This document shows, piece after piece, positions 7,005-10,174 of a DNA stretch of 10,174 bases; positions within the stretch are counted from its first letter, which is position 1; every line of letters begins with the position of its first letter. The notes below the pieces were generated by a model that saw only the letters and a program-made list of their open reading frames with translations, ran no database searches and was not told the origin of the DNA. The stretch comes from SHLJ01 sp041618535. Lineage in GTDB: Bacteria > Bacteroidota > Bacteroidia > Flavobacteriales > Flavobacteriaceae. The DNA is taken from contig JBFKFP010000101.1 in the NCBI GenBank assembly GCA_041618535.1, forward strand, positions 1-10,174, given 5' to 3'. Made by a program: the position numbers and the translations under genes.

Positions 7005-7688
7005 TTATTTATAAATAAATTCATCCCGGGCAATAATCATTTTGCTGTCTTCTTTTCCGAAGAGATCAGACTTTATACTTATATAGTCCTGCAAGCTGAG
7101 TTGCTCGGAAAAATTTAAAAAAACCAGGTTGGTGTTCTCATCCTTGGAACTGAATCCCTTCAAAACCTGGACAAATTTATCGCGATCGGTTTTTGTGACG
7201 GCAAACTGTCTTCCGACCTCGACCAGGTCGTCATCCTGAAAATTGACAAAAACCCTGGTGATGTATTCGGTGGGCTCTGTAGATTTCTGCATGAATTCCG
7301 CTATGGGCTCAAGGTGATAGGTGATGTTTGTGAAGTCGAGAAAACTGAGATTCATTATTTCGGGGTTGGAACAACTGAAATAGTTTTTAGCAGCTTCGTT
7401 TGTGTGAAGTCCGTCTTTACGTCGTTTCTCCTGAAGTGTGATGAGGTGAGGCACAACCTCAGACAAACTTAGACGTTTGTCTGCATTAACCAGCCAGTTT
7501 GTGGTACCGATCATATTGTTCCTGTTGAATTCGGCCTGACCGGTAGACTCGTCGTAAAATATATAAATGGGCGAAACATCCTTTACATCTGTTACTTCAG
7601 CGATCGTGGTCTCCGGAAGTTGAACTTCCCGCTCTACACAGGAAAACAGGGAGAGGGTAATGAGAAAAGATAAAAAACGGGTTTTCAT
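7005..7688 (-). CDS. Predicted lipoprotein of unknown function
   Basis: I do not recognise a named domain. The 227-residue product begins with a short lipoprotein signal, MKTRFLSFLITLSLFSC, with the acylated Cys at 17, so the mature protein should be anchored on the outer face of the inner membrane or in the outer membrane. The mature part is soluble and mixed alpha/beta in look, with a GTTNWLVN segment (61-68), a single further cysteine pair in YFSCS (103-107, only C106), and a hydrophobic beta-like stretch RVFVNF (145-150) followed by the acidic DDD. The start ATG overlaps the folP stop in ATGA, so translation is likely coupled, and cdaA follows after 31 bp. It could assist CdaA from the periplasmic side or be unrelated. 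Confidence 0.82.
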   Translation of the reverse strand: MKTRFLSFLITLSLFSCVEREVQLPETTIAEVTDVKDVSPIYIFYDESTGQAEFNRNNMIGTTNWLVNADKRLSLSEVVPHLITLQEKRRKDGLHTNEAAKNYFSCSNPEIMNLSFLDFTNITYHLEPIAEFMQKSTEPTEYITRVFVNFQDDDLVEVGRQFAVTKTDRDKFVQVLKGFSSKDENTNLVFLNFSEQLSLQDYISIKSDLFGKEDSKMIIARDEFIYK

Positions 7689-8509
7689 GATCTGAGTTTA
7701 TTTATAATTTGAACGGTCTCATAAGCTTCCTTAACATCGTGAACCCGTAAAATATGCGCACCTTTGAGCAGGGCTACTGCATGAAGCGCGGTGCTGCCGT
7801 TAAGGGCATTTTCCGGATTGGAATCAAGGAGTTTATAGATCATCGACTTCCTTGAAATTCCGACTAAGAGCGGCCTATCGCATATATGGAACGATTCAAG
7901 TTGCTGCATCAGCACGTAATTCTGATCCAGTGTTTTAGAGAAGCCGAATCCAGGATCGACTATGGTATCTATAATTCCTGATTCCTTAGCTTTTAAAAGC
8001 CTTTCTGAGAAAAACTTCAGAATATCGGTCAAAAGATCATCATAATGAACATGCTCATGCATGTTCTGCGGGGTTCCTCTCATATGCATCATTACATAAG
8101 GAACCTTAAGGGCTGCCACGGTTTCCATCATGGAATTATCCAACTGCCCTGCCGAGATGTCGTTCACCAAAGCGGCCCCTTCAGACACACTGCTTTTGGC
8201 AACTTCTGAACGAAAAGTGTCGATAGAGATCAGGCAATCAGGGAAGTGCTTGAGAATCAATCCAATGATCGGGACCACCCGATTCAGTTCTTCCGCTTCG
8301 CTCAGATGATCTGCTCCCGGCCTGGAACTGTATCCGCCGAGATCGATAAAGCTGGCTCCGTTCAGCAACATATTTTCAACCCGGTTCAGGATCTGGCTCT
8401 CGCTCCGATACCGACCGCCATCATAAAAAGAATCCGGCGTAAGGTTGAGTATCCCCATTATTTTGGGTGAGCTCAGATCTACGAGTTGCCCCATGCAATT
8501 TAACGTCAT
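7685..8509 (-). CDS. folP: Dihydropteroate synthase
   Basis: Condenses 6-hydroxymethyl-dihydropterin diphosphate with p-aminobenzoate to dihydropteroate in folate synthesis; the sulfonamide target. From the ATG at 8509 it has 274 residues, the normal length. Motifs in order: GILNLTPDSFYDGG (19-32), GGYSSRPGA (58-66), SIDTF (95-99), ND (116-117), MHMRGTPQNM (141-150), DPGFGF (185-190), GISRKSM (217-223) and RVHD (255-258). The frame is open further upstream to 8635, but that extension adds unconserved sequence, would need a TTG start and would overlap the divergent DUF1599 gene. The MTLNCMG start matches the usual beginning of the family shortly before the first strand. Heads the operon with the lipoprotein, cdaA and DUF3667 genes. 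Confidence 0.96.
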   Translation of the reverse strand: MTLNCMGQLVDLSSPKIMGILNLTPDSFYDGGRYRSESQILNRVENMLLNGASFIDLGGYSSRPGADHLSEAEELNRVVPIIGLILKHFPDCLISIDTFRSEVAKSSVSEGAALVNDISAGQLDNSMMETVAALKVPYVMMHMRGTPQNMHEHVHYDDLLTDILKFFSERLLKAKESGIIDTIVDPGFGFSKTLDQNYVLMQQLESFHICDRPLLVGISRKSMIYKLLDSNPENALNGSTALHAVALLKGAHILRVHDVKEAYETVQIINKLRS

Positions 8510-8544
8510 AAGGGAAGTATTAACTATCAGGGTTTTAAAGCAAA

Positions 8545-8565
8545 AAACTTTAAAGTTTAAACTTT
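8545..8565. repeat. Overlapping palindromes in the folP/DUF1599 divergent region
   Basis: Three 7-bp units lie end to end: AAACTTT (8545-8551), AAAGTTT (8552-8558) and AAACTTT (8559-8565). Units 1+2 and units 2+3 each form a perfect 14-bp palindrome. A further inverted repeat, TTTAAAG (8534-8540) with CTTTAAA (8548-8554), overlaps it. The position 36-56 bp upstream of folP and about 50 bp upstream of the DUF1599 gene suits an operator or promoter-upstream element, but low-complexity A/T sequence can also generate this by chance. Confidence 0.55.
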
Positions 8566-8614
8566 GACTGTTTGAAATATTTAGGCGAAATTTACGCAAA
8601 ATTGAATTCATTTC

Positions 8615-9151
8615 ATGCAAAACACATCGGAACAATTCGACGAGATCATCGCGTCCTGTCGTTCATTGTTTATTAATAAAATGAAGGATTACGGCAGTGC
8701 CTGGCGCATCCTCAGGTTGCCTTCACTAACCGACCAGATTTATATCAAAGCGCAACGGATTCGCAGTTTACAACAAAAGAAGACCAGGAAGGTTGCTGAG
8801 AGCGAAGAGAGCGAATTCATAGGGATCATCAACTATTGTATTATGGCTCTCATTCAGTTGGACAAAGGCGTTGTAGATCAGCCCGACCTTGAACTGGAAG
8901 AGGCAACGAAGCTCTATGACGAAAAGGTAGCCCTTACCAAACAACTCATGGAAGATAAAAACCATGATTATGGTGAGGCCTGGCGTGATCTCAGGGTTAG
9001 CTCCTTGACCGATCTCATCATTCAAAAAATACTCAGGGTCAAGCAAATTGAGGATAATGCAGGTAAAACCCTGGTAAGCGAAGGTATCGATGCTAATTAC
9101 CAGGACATGATCAATTACTCGGTTTTCGCCTTAATACATTTAAAATATTAA
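8615..9151 (+). CDS. DUF1599 protein with two tandem copies of the domain
   Basis: Function not established. The family has been described as a nucleotide-modification-associated domain (Nmad1) on the basis of phage gene neighbourhoods; I recall this from memory and treat it as a hint only. The 178-residue soluble protein is an internal duplication. Copy A (about 8-85) has KMKDYGSAWR (22-31), SLTDQI (37-42) and INYCIMALIQL (72-82); copy B (about 101-177) has KNHDYGEAWR (115-124), SLTDLI (130-135) and INYSVFALIHL (166-176). The two copies are offset by about 93 residues. The DYG-AW core and helical pattern are kept in both. The ATG at 8615 is 105 bp from the divergent folP start. It is followed 1 bp later by the next gene, so the two are probably co-transcribed. 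Confidence 0.9.
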   Translation: MQNTSEQFDEIIASCRSLFINKMKDYGSAWRILRLPSLTDQIYIKAQRIRSLQQKKTRKVAESEESEFIGIINYCIMALIQLDKGVVDQPDLELEEATKLYDEKVALTKQLMEDKNHDYGEAWRDLRVSSLTDLIIQKILRVKQIEDNAGKTLVSEGIDANYQDMINYSVFALIHLKY

Positions 9152-9152
9152 T

Positions 9153-10174
9153 ATGAAATATTTGGTTCACCTTTCCAGGATTTTTGTCGGTGGCCTGTTT
9201 ATCTTCTCAGGCCTGATAAAACTAAACGACCCCGTTGGCTTCGCATTTAAGCTGGAGGAATACTTCGGGCCAACCGTTTTCGACCTTTCTTTTCTTGAGC
9301 CCCTTGCACTTCCCATAGCCTTGTTTGTGGTGATCTTTGAGGTGCTTCTCGGAGTGCTGTTATTGATCGGTTACAAGCCTAAATTCACTGTTTACAGCCT
9401 ATTGGCCATGATCATCTTTTTTACATTCCTGACATGGTATTCAGCCTATTTCAACAAGGTCACTGACTGCGGTTGCTTTGGTGATGCCATCAAACTAACA
9501 CCCTGGGAGTCTTTTACCAAAGATGTGATCCTGCTCGTTTTTATCCTGATATTGTATTTCGGCTTGAAACACATCAAACCATTATTCAATAAGGGCATAA
9601 TGAACGTGATCTCAGGCCTGGCATTATTCCTTTGCATTCTTTTTGCCTATCATGTCATGAACCATCTTCCCGTCAAGGATTTCAGGCCTTATAAGGTTGG
9701 TAATAATATACAGGAAAACATGATAATTCCGGAAGACGCACCTAAGCCTGTAATCGATTATAACTGGAAATTCCTTGTGAATGGTGAGGAAAAGATCATC
9801 ACGACCAGGGGAAGCTACCCCGATGTAGATGGTGAGTATCTCAGCGTGGAGACCGAAACCGTTGAGGAAGGGTATGAGCCTCCTATCCATGATTTTACCA
9901 TGGAAAGAGAGGGCGAAGATTTTACAGAGGATCTTCTTAACGAGGATAAATTAGTTGTTGTCATTGCATATAATATGGCCAAATCAAAGGAGAAGGGCAT
10001 GAAGAAAGTAGCCGAACTGGCAAAAAGGGCTGAAGCTGCGGGTTACAGGGTTATTGGATTAACAGCGACGGGTCCGGATGAGCAAGCCCCGATCTCTGAG
10101 GTTTACGGCCTGGATTTCGACTTTTATTTCTGTGACGAAACAGCTTTAAAAACTATAGTAAGATCAAATCCGGG
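9153..10174 (+). CDS. BT_3928-like protein: MauE/DoxX-type membrane core plus thioredoxin-like tail (3' end missing)
   Basis: Open from the ATG at 9153 to the right edge (340 full codons, no stop), so the C-terminus is cut off. The N-terminal half has about five membrane helices (near 5-23, 52-73, 78-98, 122-140 and 150-167) and the motif DCGCFGD (105-111), whose CxC pair is typical of the MauE/DoxX-like redox membrane family. A linker rich in acidic residues follows (about 180-262), then a region resembling a thioredoxin fold: LVVVIAYNM (267-275), a helix KKVAELAKRAEAAGY (284-298) and RVIGLTA (299-305). The place where thioredoxins carry CxxC (AYNMAKS) has no cysteine. Starts 1 bp after the DUF1599 stop. 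I recognise this arrangement as the BT_3928 family of Bacteroidota, where triosephosphate isomerase often follows downstream; that gene is not in view. Cellular function unknown, perhaps envelope redox. Confidence 0.88.
   Translation, partial: MKYLVHLSRIFVGGLFIFSGLIKLNDPVGFAFKLEEYFGPTVFDLSFLEPLALPIALFVVIFEVLLGVLLLIGYKPKFTVYSLLAMIIFFTFLTWYSAYFNKVTDCGCFGDAIKLTPWESFTKDVILLVFILILYFGLKHIKPLFNKGIMNVISGLALFLCILFAYHVMNHLPVKDFRPYKVGNNIQENMIIPEDAPKPVIDYNWKFLVNGEEKIITTRGSYPDVDGEYLSVETETVEEGYEPPIHDFTMEREGEDFTEDLLNEDKLVVVIAYNMAKSKEKGMKKVAELAKRAEAAGYRVIGLTATGPDEQAPISEVYGLDFDFYFCDETALKTIVRSNP

Noticed and set aside
8578..8585. TATTTAGG as a -7 element for the DUF1599 gene, and CAATTTTG (8604-8597, minus) for folP
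   Set aside because: The first has two mismatches to TAnnTTTG. The second has one mismatch but no -33 element at proper spacing. Neither is strong enough to annotate.
8510..8635. N-terminal extension of folP by 42 codons
   Set aside because: It needs a TTG start, overlaps the DUF1599 gene, has no family-like sequence, and covers the palindromic intergenic region. The ATG at 8509 gives the normal length.
1..10174. CRISPR arrays, tRNA/rRNA genes, insertion sequences, defence systems
   Set aside because: No regular spaced repeats, no tRNA-like cloverleaf segments, no transposase motifs or flanking inverted/direct repeats, and no recognised defence proteins; the gene content is core chromosomal.

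Overview
The window reads as chromosomal housekeeping DNA from a Bacteroidota bacterium, most likely a member of the Flavobacteriaceae. The grounds are a Rho factor with a long basic low-complexity insert, Bacteroidota-typical families (DUF4293, DUF3667, duplicated DUF1599, a BT_3928-like membrane protein), few Shine-Dalgarno sites before start codons, and promoter-like TAnnTTTG (-7) elements of the Bacteroidota sigma-A type. There is no sign of a mobile element, phage, CRISPR array, tRNA or rRNA, and coding density is very high. The longest gap between genes is about 200 bp.

Layout from left to right. The left edge holds what may be half of a terminator. rho follows on the minus strand. A 204-bp divergent region separates it from a small four-helix membrane protein (DUF4293, plus). 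A strong bidirectional terminator lies between that gene and a YfcE/MJ0936-type phosphodiesterase (minus). A 73-bp divergent region leads into truA (TTG start), whose stop overlaps the start of an ABC half-exporter (plus). The exporter meets, tail to tail with a 3-bp overlap, the end of a four-gene minus-strand operon that reads folP, lipoprotein, cdaA, DUF3667. Diverging from folP on the plus strand are a duplicated DUF1599 protein and, 1 bp after it, a membrane protein with a MauE/DoxX-like core and a thioredoxin-like tail, which runs off the right edge.

How the genes fit together. The set mixes transcription termination (rho), tRNA pseudouridylation (truA), folate synthesis (folP), cyclic di-AMP signalling (cdaA) and envelope or transport functions. 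The most interesting unit is the folP operon. The diadenylate cyclase CdaA, which in Firmicutes is paired with the membrane regulator CdaR, is here flanked by an uncharacterised lipoprotein and a zinc-ribbon membrane protein. Either could plausibly act with it, but this rests on gene order alone.

Regulatory signals. Both divergent regions on the left half carry a perfect TAnnTTTG element on each strand. The two elements face each other 6-7 bp apart, so the predicted start sites of the two divergent transcripts fall on nearly the same base pair. The folP/DUF1599 divergent region instead has two overlapping 14-bp palindromes built from 7-bp half-sites.
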